Source: Planctomonas psychrotolerans (lineage in GTDB: Bacteria; Actinomycetota; Actinomycetes; Actinomycetales; Microbacteriaceae). Taken from it: a stretch of 64,000 bases of DNA. Under the pieces are notes generated by a model. It saw only the letters and a program-made list of their open reading frames with translations, did no database searches and had not been told where the DNA came from. Shown here in pieces: positions 16,992-26,133 of this stretch. Position 1 is the stretch's first letter; each line of letters starts with the position of its first letter. The stretch covers positions 1,692,400-1,756,399 of the forward strand of contig NZ_SJEV01000001.1 of NCBI RefSeq assembly GCF_008642235.1, given 5' to 3'. The position numbers and the translations under genes are program-made.

Positions 16992-17250
16992 ACGCAGCCA
17001 GCGTACCTGCCCAAATCGCCGCCCGTCAATGCCCAGCGCCGAGAGCGCATCCGGAGAGTGATGCGGGGGAGCCGGCCGCCTACTCGTTCCTGACATGGGG
17101 ATGTCGAGGGCGATCGTGCATCGGCGACTTCGTGACCTTCAGAGAGCGGAGCGGCCCGGGTGCGGACGGCCGACGCGAGCGCGCTGGTTCATCTCGAAGT
17201 GGCTTTGATCGCGCGGCCGTGAGTGTGCGGCAGGGGAGTCCCAGTTGACG

Positions 17251-17646
17251 CTAGATCCGCTGATGGATTCTGAGTTCCAGTCTCTCGAGATCGGCTGCGA
17301 CCATGTCGATGTCTCGGGCGAACTCGTCATCATCGAGCTCTATCTGACGAACCGTGAAGATCACTTCAGCTCCATCGGGATGCGGCAGCACGCGAACAGA
17401 ATTCGTCACCACCGTCCCGGACGGCAGCGTCACGTCATGGTCGAGGACGCCGAAACGGTTCCGCTCGACGAACCGAACTTCAACCTTGCCCATGGGCGAA
17501 TCCACAAGCAGTGTGTCACCGTCGCGAACGACCTCAGCCCGCGCGAGCCCAGCCGCCCACCGTGGAAGATTGCCCGGGTCCGACGCGTACTCATAGACGA
17601 CATCCGGCGATGCCTTGATGACTCGGCTGACGTGATGGCTCCTCAT
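17251..17646 (-). CDS. SRPBCC family protein
   Basis: A 131-residue single-domain protein of the START/Bet v1-like (SRPBCC) fold, polyketide cyclase/dehydrase group. The start HHVSRVIKASPDVVYEYASDPGNLPRWA is the classic first strand and helix, and the final long helix (FARDIDMVAADLERLE) closes the cavity. Such proteins bind hydrophobic ligands; the function here is unknown. I chose the ATG at 17646 because the family fold begins directly after it. It is a single gene. The 355 bp upstream to 18001 hold no gene or element I can support. Confidence 0.8.
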   Translation of the reverse strand: MRSHHVSRVIKASPDVVYEYASDPGNLPRWAAGLARAEVVRDGDTLLVDSPMGKVEVRFVERNRFGVLDHDVTLPSGTVVTNSVRVLPHPDGAEVIFTVRQIELDDDEFARDIDMVAADLERLELRIHQRI

Positions 17647-18001
17647 AGCGTAAATCGTTCCATCGCTGAGCAAGCAAAGAGCGTGACGCGCGGGCGGGCT
17701 GGGAACGGGACACTCTTCGGCGGTCGCGCGCAGGGTGTCTCTTCGAGAGCCGGTTGTGGACTGCGGCGATGAATGGCAACCTTCCGCGGCCCTCAGTGGC
17801 AGATGAGCACCAGTCACCACGATTTGCTAAGCCCTTGCATCGGATATTGCTGCGCGAGGTCGTCATCGATGCCTCACCACAACACAGCGCTCCAGCGTCT
17901 CAGAGGTCGGAGACGCTGCAGTGCCGCTGACCGGTCCGCCCGCGATAACTTCGGACGTGCGGTGCCCCGCGGGCCGACACCCCACGGCGGGCCGGCTGAC
18001 C

Positions 18002-18868
18002 CTACCGCGCGGCGGCGAACTCCTCCGGGAAGCCGTTGAAGTGGTCGGGGTGAAAACCGGTGCGCCCGTCGCGGTCGAGCGACTCGATGGACGCCATGTC
18101 GCCGTCCGACAACTCGAAGTCGAGAATGTCGATGTTGTCGCGCATGCGCGCCGGGGTCACCGACTTGGGGATGACGACGATTCCCAGCTGCAGGTGCCAG
18201 CGCAGCACGACCTGGGCCGGGGAACGCCCGAGTCGCTGCGCGATATCGGAGATCACGGGGTCCTTCAGCACCGCGCCCTGAGCCAGCGGGCTCCAGGCCT
18301 CGGTGAGGATGCCGTGCTGCGCGTGATACGCCCGTAGTTCCTTCTGCTGCAGGTACGGGTGGAGTTCGATCTGGTTGATGGCCGGCACGACGGCCGAGGC
18401 CTCCGCCACCTGATCCAGGTGGTGCACGAGGAAGTTCGAGACTCCGATGGCCCGCGCCCGACCGGCGGCGTGGACCTCCTCGAGTGCGCGCCAGGACGCC
18501 AGCATCTCGCCGCGCTTCGGGCAGGGCCAGTGGATGAGGTAGAGGTCGATCTCCTCCACGCCGATGCGTTCGAGGCTCAGGTCGAAGGCGGCCAATCCGC
18601 TCTCGTAACCCTGGTCGGGGTTCGCCAGCTTGGTGGTCAGGAAGACGTCGTTCCGGTCCAGTCCCGATGCCGCGAACGCTTCGCCGACGCCCTGCTCGTT
18701 GTCGTACCGAGCCGCCGTGTCGATGCTCCGATAACCGGCTTCGAACGCCGATCGCACCACTCCTTCAGTGTCTTCCGGCGGCACCTGGAATACGCCGAGG
18801 CCGATCTGCGGAATAGTGGCACCGGTGTTCAGGGTGAGTCGGGGGACTGACGGGGTGTTCGTGCTCAT
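18002..18868 (-). CDS. Aldo/keto reductase (2,5-diketo-D-gluconate reductase type)
   Basis: A 288-residue NADPH-dependent reductase with the full AKR catalytic tetrad: D50, Y55 (in ARYDNEQGVG), K80 (in LTTKLAN) and H113 (in LIHWPCP). IGLGVFQVP near residue 22 and VIPKSVTPARMRDNIDILDFEL are typical of the AKR5 group, which reduces 2,5-diketo-gluconate and many aldehydes or ketones. It is a single gene of normal length. A sugar-acid or detoxification role is plausible but not shown. Confidence 0.9.
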   Translation of the reverse strand: MSTNTPSVPRLTLNTGATIPQIGLGVFQVPPEDTEGVVRSAFEAGYRSIDTAARYDNEQGVGEAFAASGLDRNDVFLTTKLANPDQGYESGLAAFDLSLERIGVEEIDLYLIHWPCPKRGEMLASWRALEEVHAAGRARAIGVSNFLVHHLDQVAEASAVVPAINQIELHPYLQQKELRAYHAQHGILTEAWSPLAQGAVLKDPVISDIAQRLGRSPAQVVLRWHLQLGIVVIPKSVTPARMRDNIDILDFELSDGDMASIESLDRDGRTGFHPDHFNGFPEEFAAAR

Positions 18869-19100
18869 GAAGGCTCCTCCGGTGTGTCTGGCGCCGCAAG
18901 CGACACCAGCGTCGAGAATGCGAGTTTAGTGGCGTCCATGGTCCCGGGCGTTCGGCCCCGGTGCGAGGCGCCGACGAGGAGGTGGACGTAGCCCGCTCGC
19001 GACCTCGAACCTTCCAGAGTGGAGTGCCGAGCAGTCGCAGAGGTGTCCGCGGTGCGTCGGTGCCGCGGCTGCGGGAGGCGTGGGACAGGTTGGACCGGAC

Positions 19101-19281
19101 ATGATGCTGAACATCACGCACGGCAGCCGCATGTCCGGGCTGATGGTGTACTCGCCGGTGACGGCCGGTCCAAAGAGCAGACGGGGCAGCACCTCGTCGC
19201 GGGGGCGAGGTCCTGATGGACATCACCCCAGGGCTCCCGAAGACGGAGACGATCGCGCAGGCGGTAGAAGCCCCGCACTGA
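19101..19281 (+). pseudogene. Decayed 5' end of a MobA-type relaxase gene
   Basis: From ATG 19101 the text MLNITHGSRMSGLMVY matches the conserved N-terminus of actinobacterial plasmid or ICE relaxases. After about 20 codons the frame breaks. One frame over, SKEQTGQHLVAGARS continues the family block (usually SNEHT..HLVAG). The third frame then reads LMDITPGLPKTETIAQAV to a stop near 19281. No rest of the gene or partner follows. This is a frameshifted, truncated remnant of a conjugative or mobilisable element. The flanking 18869-19100 and 19282-19419 contain nothing else I recognise. Identification rests on recalled family text. Confidence 0.55.
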
Positions 19282-19407
19282 CGCGGGTCGAGTCCGGGTG
19301 AAGTGCTCTACGAGCGGATCGAGTCCTCACAATCTTCACCTCGACCCTTCACCGGACGCCGAAGGGCATGTCTCGTTCAGCGACACGCATGCCATCGCGC
19401 TGGCTCC

Positions 19408-19413
19408 TATCGT
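19408..19413 (+). promoter_or_regulatory. -10 box of an apparently leaderless gene
   Basis: TATCGT lies 6 nt before the ATG at 19420 with no ribosome-binding site. Confidence 0.4.
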
Positions 19414-19419
19414 TGGCCC

Positions 19420-20157
19420 ATGACTCACCTGGACGTGAACGGCGCAGCGCTGGCCTACCGGACATCCGGCACAGGCCCCGCTCTCTTGGCCCCCGAGTGC
19501 AACTACTCGTGGACGCCCGAGGTCGAAGCGCTGATGGCGAAGCACTTCACCCTCGTGGTCGCCACACCACGCGACTACGGAACCAGCTCCCGCCCAGGGG
19601 CGCCGTACGACCCGCACGTCTGGGCGAGCGACATGCTCGCGGTGATGAGACACCTCGGACACGAATCGTTCGCCGTGTTCGGGTACTCCTTCACGGGCGC
19701 ATTCGGGCCCTGGCTCGCCCTCGAGCTCGCCGAGCACGCAGCTGTCACAGCGGTCGCGTCCGGCGGGTTCCCCCTGCTCGGCGACTACGGCATCACGTCC
19801 CAGGACGTCGACGGCCAGATGGCGAAGATGGAACAGGACGAAGACCTCTGGGCCGAACTCGGCACGCGGTTCGACCTCCGTGCCGGCGCCGCCTTCTACC
19901 GGCAACTGGCCTCGCTCCCACCCAACGCGCTCGTGGACCGCTCGCCCTGCCCGCTCTATTGCTTCTGGGGAGACCAGGACGTCGACGCGGTCGAGATGAT
20001 CATGCCGCACGCGGAGCTCGCCGACGGACTGACCCGCCGTGGGATCCCGTGGACGCTTCACCCCGGCATGGACCACGAAGGCCTGAGCGCCGACCTCGCG
20101 GTCGCGTGGCCCGACGCGGAGAAGTGGCTCCTGGCACAGGCAACCTTCGGCCCATAG
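19420..20157 (+). CDS. Alpha/beta hydrolase
   Basis: A 245-residue alpha/beta-hydrolase fold protein. The nucleophile elbow reads GYSFTG, so the usual GxSxG is GxSxT here. An acid residue probably comes from FWGDQDVDAVE, and the histidine from HPGMDHEGL near the end. No signal peptide is present. The substrate is unknown; esterase or haloperoxidase-like enzymes are the general class. I chose the ATG at 19420, where family similarity begins (THLDVNGAALAYRTSGTG) and a -10-like box lies 6 nt upstream. It stands alone directly after the relaxase remnant. Confidence 0.82.
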   Translation: MTHLDVNGAALAYRTSGTGPALLAPECNYSWTPEVEALMAKHFTLVVATPRDYGTSSRPGAPYDPHVWASDMLAVMRHLGHESFAVFGYSFTGAFGPWLALELAEHAAVTAVASGGFPLLGDYGITSQDVDGQMAKMEQDEDLWAELGTRFDLRAGAAFYRQLASLPPNALVDRSPCPLYCFWGDQDVDAVEMIMPHAELADGLTRRGIPWTLHPGMDHEGLSADLAVAWPDAEKWLLAQATFGP

Positions 20158-20268
20158 CCGGGCCCCACCACGTTCGTTCAGTGACCCCTATCTCAGGCTC
20201 CGGGTGCGATGCCGCCTGAACGATGAATCCTCGGGCGTCCGGTGAACGATCGTTCCCGGCCGTTGGTC

Positions 20269-20274
20269 GATAGT
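20269..20274 (+). promoter_or_regulatory. -10 box of an apparently leaderless gene
   Basis: GATAGT lies 9 nt before the ATG at 20284 with no ribosome-binding site. Confidence 0.35.
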
Positions 20275-20283
20275 GTGCACCGC

Positions 20284-20808
20284 ATGACTCTGGCTCTCAT
20301 GTGCGGCCTTTCCTTCGCGGGCAAGAGCACGTTCGCTGCCCAGCTCGCCAGCGAGTTGGGTGCTGACCTGATCAGCCTCGACCTCATCAACGTCGAGCGT
20401 GGCCTTCACGGTGGTCAGGGCATCCCGGTGGAGGAATGGGCCGAGACGAATCGACTCGCGAATGATCGCGCCCAGGACTCTCTCGATCGAGGGCGTCACG
20501 TGGTCGTGGACGACACCGGGTCACCGCGGTTCATCCGGGACCGGTGGAGATCCGTCGCGGAAGCCCATGGCGCGCCGTTCGCTATCGTTTGGGTTCGAAT
20601 CGACGCGGCCTTGCAGCGCGAGCGCGTTCTCGCGAACAGATCAGAGCAGGAACGCCCCGACGTCATCGACGCCGTCCTCGCTGAGCACGCTGCAGCCTTC
20701 GAGTCGCCCGTCGACGAAGCACCGATCGTGATCGACGCCCGAGCGACGCGGGATCCCGAGCAGCTCCGCGTCACTGCACGTGCGGTACTGGCAGCAACGA
20801 ACTCCTGA
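20284..20808 (+). CDS. P-loop AAA-type kinase (zeta-toxin/polynucleotide-kinase-like)
   Basis: A 174-residue P-loop protein. Walker A is GLSFAGKST (residues 8-16); VVVDDTGSPRFIRDRWR is the acceptor/Walker-B-like strand and helix, and RVLANRSEQERPDV is a lid-like basic segment. The shape resembles small kinases of the polynucleotide kinase, gluconate kinase and zeta-toxin groups. The phosphoryl acceptor is unknown. It has no antitoxin-like neighbour, so a toxin role is not supported. Single gene after the hydrolase. Confidence 0.78.
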   Translation: MTLALMCGLSFAGKSTFAAQLASELGADLISLDLINVERGLHGGQGIPVEEWAETNRLANDRAQDSLDRGRHVVVDDTGSPRFIRDRWRSVAEAHGAPFAIVWVRIDAALQRERVLANRSEQERPDVIDAVLAEHAAAFESPVDEAPIVIDARATRDPEQLRVTARAVLAATNS

Positions 20809-20873
20809 TCCGTGCACGATGATGGACGTTCTCAGCTCGATCTCCGCACCTCGTTGACACGGATCCGCGAATC

Positions 20874-21221
20874 GTGACTGGTCTCGGTGCTACCAGCGAT
20901 AAGTGGCCTCGACGACGTTTCCCGGTAGTAACGGCCGTATGCATGGCGGTAGCGATCATGTCCCCATTCATGCCATCGATGATCGCCGGGGATGACTACA
21001 TTCCCTTCGGTTTAGAGTTCGTAAGTCCGTTTGTCCTTGGCGCTATCGGGGCAGTGCTGTCAGTGCTTGATCGCTCACTCGACGAAGACACCCGCCGAGG
21101 TTGGGCGGCTGCGTCCTTCCTCACAGGGCTCCTCGCGCTCCCGGTGGTAGCGGCCGTTGCCGGCTTGATCGAAGCGATTGAGTGGCGCATCAATGGGCCG
21201 CCGCTGGGGATCTGCGTGTGA
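20874..21221 (+). CDS. Small membrane protein of unknown function
   Basis: A 115-residue protein with three likely membrane helices: VVTAVCMAVAIMSPFM, LEFVSPFVLGAIGAVLSVL and ASFLTGLLALPVVAAVAGLI. A charged loop, DRSLDEDTRRG, lies between helices 2 and 3. GTG start at 20874 without a clear ribosome-binding site. I do not recognise a family. Codon use at third positions is less GC-rich than in the flanking metabolic genes, which fits an accessory region. Confidence 0.55.
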   Translation: MTGLGATSDKWPRRRFPVVTAVCMAVAIMSPFMPSMIAGDDYIPFGLEFVSPFVLGAIGAVLSVLDRSLDEDTRRGWAAASFLTGLLALPVVAAVAGLIEAIEWRINGPPLGICV

Positions 21222-21323
21222 CGGCGTTCCCGGAAGCCGTCGCCATCGGTGCCTGCGCCCCCTTCCTTGGGTGAGCCCCTATCGCAGGAGCCGGACCGGG
21301 CCCGGGTCGGGTCTCGGGAGATG

Positions 21324-22787
21324 TTACGCGTCCCGAAGAGCCTCGATCGGTGTGGTGCGGGTGGCCCGGCGTGCGGGGGCGAGGGCGGCGATCACCGTCA
21401 CGGCGGTTCCGACCACGAGCAGGGCTGCAATGAGGGTCGGGGGCACCACCGGCGCGATCATGCCCCCGGAGCGGATCGATCCCAGCAGGGACTGCGCTCC
21501 GGCCCAGCCGTAGACGATGCCGAGCAGGGTGCCCAGGATGATGGATGCGAACGCGATCTGAGCCGCCTCGACCGTGATCATCGCCCTGACCTGCGTCACA
21601 TCGAGACCGAGGGTCCGGAGCAGTCCGAGTTCTCGGCGGCGGCGTCGCACGCTCATGGTCAGGTCGTTGACCAGTCCGACCGCGGCGATGAGGATGCTGA
21701 AGCCGACCAGTCCGCCCGCGACGAGGCTCGTCGTCCTGAACATGGTGTCGATGCCCTCGTAATAGGTCGGGTCGGCGTCTGCTGCGCGGATGATGAGCCC
21801 TCGGAACGTCGCCAGCCCGACCGATAACGTCGCGACGAGTGCGACCCCCACGAGGATCCCGACGAAGGAGCGAGTGCTGATCTCGGGGTGGCGGGAGCTG
21901 TTAGCCGACGCCAGCCGTGCCGGTAGGCTCCGGTTCGTCATGCGGCCGACCAGCCGGAGGATCGCCGGCACGAACAGGTGCGCGCCGAACACCACGCCGC
22001 TGAGAGAGACGACTCCGCCTACCAGCGCGACGAGGACGCCGAGGATCTGGCTCTGCCCGAGGACGATCCCGCCGACCAGCGTGGCTGTGCCGATGGCTGC
22101 GCCGACGAGAGCGATGCCGGTCCGCACCGGCCGTCGACCTTCTTCGGCTGGCATTTCCTCGGAGGCGCCGAGGGCCTGCAGCGGTGTCACGGAGAGAACC
22201 GTGCGGGACCCCGCCCACCCGGCGGACACGGTAGCCACAACGACCCCGCCGACCGGGAGCAGGAGGGAACCGTCGAAGAATCCGTAGGGGAGTGGCGGGA
22301 GGACACCTCCCGCGATGAGGCCTCTCGTCAGGACGAGGGAGGAGCCGAGGCCGAGAAGAGCCCCGAGACCCGACCCCATCGCTCCGACGAGGAGGCCCTC
22401 GCGCAGAAAGGAACGACGAAGGCCGCGGGCGGATGACCCGAGGAGGCGCATCAGCGCGATCGTGCGTACGCGGGACTGCACGATGGAAGCGAAGGTGTTC
22501 GTCGTCACTATGGCTCCGACGACGGTTGCGATGACGACGAAGACGATCGCCGCCATCGTGAGGAGCACGCCGACCGTCGAGCTCGGGCCGGTGACCGGGT
22601 CGGCCTCGACGGCCTGAGAGAGGACATGGGTCATCATCAGCACGATCACGCCGAACCCGGTACCTGCTGCGGTGACGACGATGCTCGGTCCATGACCGTG
22701 CAGTCCAGGCGGCTTTCCGACGCTATCGGTTCTCCGCGGGATGCCTGCGCCCGGTGGGGAGGCGGAGAGCACGTCCCGGATCGTCAT
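21324..22787 (-). CDS. FtsX-like ABC transporter permease
   Basis: A 487-residue membrane protein with two FtsX-type domains separated by extra helices. Cytoplasmic signature text includes SRVRTIALMRLLGSSARGLRRSFLREGLLVG in the first repeat and RRRRRELGLLRTLGLDVTQVRAMI in the second, ending in APARRATRTTPIEALRD. Such permeases normally work with a MacB/LolD-type ATPase in lipoprotein or peptide export, but no ATPase gene is near. The ATG at 22787 overlaps the stop of the upstream lipoprotein gene by 4 bp (ATGA), so the two are translationally coupled and probably act together. Confidence 0.83.
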   Translation of the reverse strand: MTIRDVLSASPPGAGIPRRTDSVGKPPGLHGHGPSIVVTAAGTGFGVIVLMMTHVLSQAVEADPVTGPSSTVGVLLTMAAIVFVVIATVVGAIVTTNTFASIVQSRVRTIALMRLLGSSARGLRRSFLREGLLVGAMGSGLGALLGLGSSLVLTRGLIAGGVLPPLPYGFFDGSLLLPVGGVVVATVSAGWAGSRTVLSVTPLQALGASEEMPAEEGRRPVRTGIALVGAAIGTATLVGGIVLGQSQILGVLVALVGGVVSLSGVVFGAHLFVPAILRLVGRMTNRSLPARLASANSSRHPEISTRSFVGILVGVALVATLSVGLATFRGLIIRAADADPTYYEGIDTMFRTTSLVAGGLVGFSILIAAVGLVNDLTMSVRRRRRELGLLRTLGLDVTQVRAMITVEAAQIAFASIILGTLLGIVYGWAGAQSLLGSIRSGGMIAPVVPPTLIAALLVVGTAVTVIAALAPARRATRTTPIEALRDA

Positions 22788-23248
22788 CGTGCGGGCGAGG
22801 ATGCGGTCGCCGCCGGGGGGGCGGCCGCCGGGTCCTCCGTGACGGGGGTCCATCCGTACCAGCCGTCGGGGCTCACCATCACCGTCCAGTCACCGCAGGA
22901 GAAGACGGTGTCCCCGTCGGTGCCGTAGACGTCGGGGGCACCAGCGATTTGCATCGTCGGTGCGGACAGGCGGGGGGTGGTGGTGCAGAGATCCGCGTCG
23001 GGTTCCTCCGCACTCGTCAGCAGAATCGACGTGGCGTCACCGTCGCGGGCCTGCACTCGGGTGATGGCCGTCGCATCAGTGGGGATCCAGCCCGGGATGT
23101 CACCCGCCATCGAATCGTGCGAGTCGAATGTCGTCGTCCTGGTCTTGTACACGGCGTCATTGGTCATAGTGCATCCGGCCAGGGTGCTGGCGACGAGGAG
23201 AGCCGCCATGGTGGTGAGGATCGTGCGGGGGAGGGGCGCAGTATTCAT
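22784..23248 (-). CDS. Putative lipoprotein
   Basis: A 154-residue secreted protein with a signal peptide ending in the lipobox LAGC (C26), so it should be anchored on the outer membrane face. The mature part contains two cysteines (DLCTTT and FSCGDW) that could pair, and a low-complexity Pro/Ala/Thr-rich tail. I do not recognise the family. It overlaps the FtsX-like permease gene by ATGA, which suggests a shared complex at the membrane. Confidence 0.7.
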   Translation of the reverse strand: MNTAPLPRTILTTMAALLVASTLAGCTMTNDAVYKTRTTTFDSHDSMAGDIPGWIPTDATAITRVQARDGDATSILLTSAEEPDADLCTTTPRLSAPTMQIAGAPDVYGTDGDTVFSCGDWTVMVSPDGWYGWTPVTEDPAAAPPAATASSPAR

Positions 23249-23431
23249 CGTGGTGTCTTTCGAGTAGCAGGACCTGAGGCCTGACGGCTGCTCCTGTTCT
23301 CAGGCGCAGGACCACCGTAGGAAGACACGCAACCGGTAAGCGTCCGCCCTCAGGGGTATCAACGATCTCTCCCGGGTGATCTCGGGTCATCCTCGAAGAG
23401 CATGCCGACCGTTCAGGAGACGTACGGGTTC

Positions 23432-24055
23432 TCAGATGGCAGCGAACAGCAGTGTGAACGTAGCGGCGCCGATGGCGGTCAGCGCCACCGCGAGGACGCG
23501 GTCCCGCGGCCGATCGAGCCGACGAAGGACCACCCAGGCAAGGATCCCGACACCGATCACGATGCTCAGCACCCAGTAGAGCCACCCCGTCGACTCGACG
23601 ACCCGGAGCAGACCCCATATGCCGTCACCGATCATGACCGCGGCCACCACCGCGACACCAGCCGCCCGGAGAGCGCCCGAAGCGGAACGCCAGGCGAATC
23701 CGGCGAGTCCGATGACCGGGCCGGCGAGTGTCGCCACGGCGAAGTAGAAGTCGCCGGGTCCGTACGAGTCCGGGAATCCGCGCAGGGTCGAGACGATCAC
23801 GTAGCCCTGGAGCAACGTATGGAAGACCACCAGCCCGAGACCGGCGGCGATCCACCACCGGCGCGCACTCCGCCACCGGGTGCAGACGGCGGTCACGACG
23901 AAGGCCAGCAGCGTCCAGCCGCTGTTCGAGTTGGCGAACGGTCGCAACCCATCCGGCAGATACTGCTGCCCGAACGACGTGGCACCCCCGAGCAGCAGGC
24001 CGAGGACTGCACCGAGTAGCCACCACGCGAGCGCATGTCCGACGTAACGTCCCAT
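23432..24055 (-). CDS. Membrane protein of unknown function
   Basis: A 207-residue protein with about six membrane helices, for example WWLLGAVLGLLLGGATSF, WTLLAFVVTAVCTRW and YWVLSIVIGVGILAWVVL. Short polar loops carry pairs of arginines on the presumed cytoplasmic side (RWRSARRW, RRLDRPRDR). I cannot assign a family with certainty. It is separate from the lipoprotein gene downstream by 183 bp. No ribosome-binding site stands out before the ATG. Confidence 0.6.
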   Translation of the reverse strand: MGRYVGHALAWWLLGAVLGLLLGGATSFGQQYLPDGLRPFANSNSGWTLLAFVVTAVCTRWRSARRWWIAAGLGLVVFHTLLQGYVIVSTLRGFPDSYGPGDFYFAVATLAGPVIGLAGFAWRSASGALRAAGVAVVAAVMIGDGIWGLLRVVESTGWLYWVLSIVIGVGILAWVVLRRLDRPRDRVLAVALTAIGAATFTLLFAAI

Positions 24056-24180
24056 GTCTCGAGGATTTCAGCGGCGAGCGCGCCCGGCGTCGCCCTGCAG
24101 GAGGACATCGGCGGGGCGAAGACGGGTCCGAAGAGGGATGCCCACACGCTGGCGCCGCGCTCCGTATCGAGGTGGCTACG

Positions 24181-24774
24181 TCACGTCGATGACGGGTTCA
24201 TGTGCTTCCGTCCGCCAGCGAAGGCGCCCAGGGTGTAGGCGAGCAGCAGTACCGACATGGCCACCCCGCAGCCAACAGCTGCTACCAGAGCGCTGGTCCC
24301 AGTTCCGACGAGTAGGCCGCCAGCGCCCAAGGCCATGAGCGTTCCGCCGAGGGTGTAGAACATCCGCTCCTTGAATGCCCACGCGAAGGGAACGAAATGC
24401 AGCCCCACCGCGAAACCGATCAGCGCGGGCCGGAGCTCAACGTTCCCCGCCTCTTCGAGCCACCGTCCGCCAGCGGCGATCACCACGAACTCGATGACCA
24501 CGCAAGCGACGTACGTTCCGATCTGCCACGCACGCGGAGCAAGAAAGGGACCGAGAAAGCGCGGCGCCGCGAATAGGAACCACAACGTGGCGCTCACACA
24601 GGCGATGCAGAGAAGGCGCACCGCGACAACCAACGGATCGCTGAATCCTGTCGTGTAGGAGAATACGAACACAACCGCACCGATGAGCCCGACGACGGTC
24701 CCTATGCGGCGGGGGTCGGCGAACGGTGGGGGAGCGGCGTGCGCGCGCGCGCGCGGAGCGGCATCAGCGGTCAT
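24181..24774 (-). CDS. Membrane protein of unknown function
   Basis: A 197-residue protein with about six helices, such as IGTVVGLIGAVVFVFSY, LLCIACVSATLWFLF and TYVACVVIEFVVIAAGG. The N-terminal ARAHAAPPP segment is encoded by an alternating GC tract (24740-24755) about 20 nt inside the gene, which could slip and shift the frame. I do not recognise a family. The 478 bp upstream to 25253 contain only an unsupported minus-strand frame at 24787-25056, discussed among the rejected items. Confidence 0.6.
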   Translation of the reverse strand: MTADAAPRARAHAAPPPFADPRRIGTVVGLIGAVVFVFSYTTGFSDPLVVAVRLLCIACVSATLWFLFAAPRFLGPFLAPRAWQIGTYVACVVIEFVVIAAGGRWLEEAGNVELRPALIGFAVGLHFVPFAWAFKERMFYTLGGTLMALGAGGLLVGTGTSALVAAVGCGVAMSVLLLAYTLGAFAGGRKHMNPSST

Positions 24775-25240
24775 CGGTGTAGCTTCTCAGACACCGTGGC
24801 GTATCGCGGTCTGGATCGCCCGGATGTTCGCGCCGAGGGATTGGTCGAACAGATGGCCGTCCGCGAGTGACACCGCTCCGTGAACACGCCCCGGTGTCCT
24901 GAGTACGTCGGAGTAGAGCGAAGCGACCAAGCCTCGAATTCGTCGGGCGTTCGGGCTGGACGCGCGGACCAGCAGTGGCGGATAGCTCACATCTTTCCTG
25001 CAGTTGAGTGACCGCGAAGGTTCCACCCTCGAGGGCCGCCAACCGCACCCTCTCACGTCCTCAGGCGGTCTTCGTCACAAAGTTGAAGTGAGACGAGACG
25101 AGAAGAGGGTGGCGGCGCACAGTGCCCGAAGCTTGTCAGCCGTTCCGGAGTCGTCGTTATCCGCCAGATAGACGTGCAGGAAAGGGGGGACGTGTCCGGA
25201 GCGGGAATCGTGCGGCAGGTGTTGCACAAGCCGCGTGTCG

Positions 25241-25246
25241 TACAGT
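25241..25246 (+). promoter_or_regulatory. -10 box of an apparently leaderless gene
   Basis: TACAGT lies 7 nt before the ATG at 25254 with no ribosome-binding site. Confidence 0.5.
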
Positions 25247-25253
25247 ACGGACG

Positions 25254-25961
25254 ATGGAGACACTCGGGCATGACGTCGTGCCGACGACCCCGCGCATGGC
25301 GGCTAATCGCCCTGGACGAGCGGGCCTGACATCCGCGGAACCGGAGGAGAGGATGCGCGCGGCACGACCCGGCGATCTCACTCCTCGAAGCTCCGCGAGC
25401 ATCGTGCTTCTCGGCATTGACGGGGTCGGAAAGACGACCACGGCGGAGGCGGTCGCTCAGGCCGCGCGGGATTCGGATACGCCGGTTATCGTGCTGCGCA
25501 ATCCTGCTGGTCGCCGTTGGTTGGGACGTGTATCAGCGCGATTCGAGATTGAGCTACCCGTGCGCTGGACAGATCGATTCGAAACCGTGGTGAGGACTGT
25601 CAACGTCCTCGCCTCGAAAGTCCGGGCCTGGCACAGGGACGGCTTGGTGATCATCGACCGCCACCTCGTCTGCCAACTGGTGCTTCGACAGGTTCGCGGA
25701 CTGCCGCAAGGTCGCTTCTTGCCGTGGATGGCGCATGCGTTGCTGGGCGCGGACACCGTCGTGGTGCTCGACGTTCCGGCAGAGGTCGCGTATGAACGAA
25801 TCCGAGCCCGCGGGGAGGACTCCGAGTCGCTGGACTTCCTCCGTGCTACCAGAGCCGCCTATGTGGAGATGGCCCAGAATCAGGGGTGGGGTGTCGTCGA
25901 TGCGACAGGACCTACCGACGCCATAACCCGACACATCCGGGAAATCACGGGCCCCAGATGA
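25254..25961 (+). CDS. Thymidylate-kinase-like P-loop protein
   Basis: A 235-residue P-loop kinase. After a basic, poorly conserved N-terminus of about 45 residues comes Walker A, LLGIDGVGKTTT, then the DRH-type motif LVIIDRHLVCQLV and a strand VVVLDVPAEVAYERIRARGE, as in thymidylate kinases. The lid region (SESLDFLRATRAAYVEMA) also fits. It is unlikely to be the main Tmk because of the divergent N-terminus and the isolated, accessory setting; a nucleotide or other small-molecule kinase is inferred. The ATG at 25254 is supported by the TACAGT box; ATG 25353 is an alternative. Confidence 0.75.
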   Translation: METLGHDVVPTTPRMAANRPGRAGLTSAEPEERMRAARPGDLTPRSSASIVLLGIDGVGKTTTAEAVAQAARDSDTPVIVLRNPAGRRWLGRVSARFEIELPVRWTDRFETVVRTVNVLASKVRAWHRDGLVIIDRHLVCQLVLRQVRGLPQGRFLPWMAHALLGADTVVVLDVPAEVAYERIRARGEDSESLDFLRATRAAYVEMAQNQGWGVVDATGPTDAITRHIREITGPR

Positions 25962-26133
25962 TCCGCGTCCGGCTGGAGTGCGCGTCAATCGACATCATTT
26001 CCACCGATGAGCATCGCGCAAACATCGCTGCGCCAGTACCTCCTAGGAGAACGCCCGGCGCACCGAACTCCGGCGTCGCAAGCAAGCCCACTATCGGTCG
26101 GCTGATTCGCCCTCCGAGCGGTGCCCTGAGCGA

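Noticed and set aside
18926-19192. Minus-strand frame of 88 codons in the relaxase-remnant region
   Set aside because: It overlaps the opposite-strand relaxase text and has no motif of its own.
20284-20808. Zeta-type toxin of a toxin-antitoxin pair
   Set aside because: The P-loop kinase fold fits several families and no antitoxin-like gene is adjacent.
24787-25056. Possible minus-strand gene of 89 codons
   Set aside because: Its last half looks somewhat protein-like, but there is no family match, no clear start signal, and other frames are equally open. It could be a remnant.
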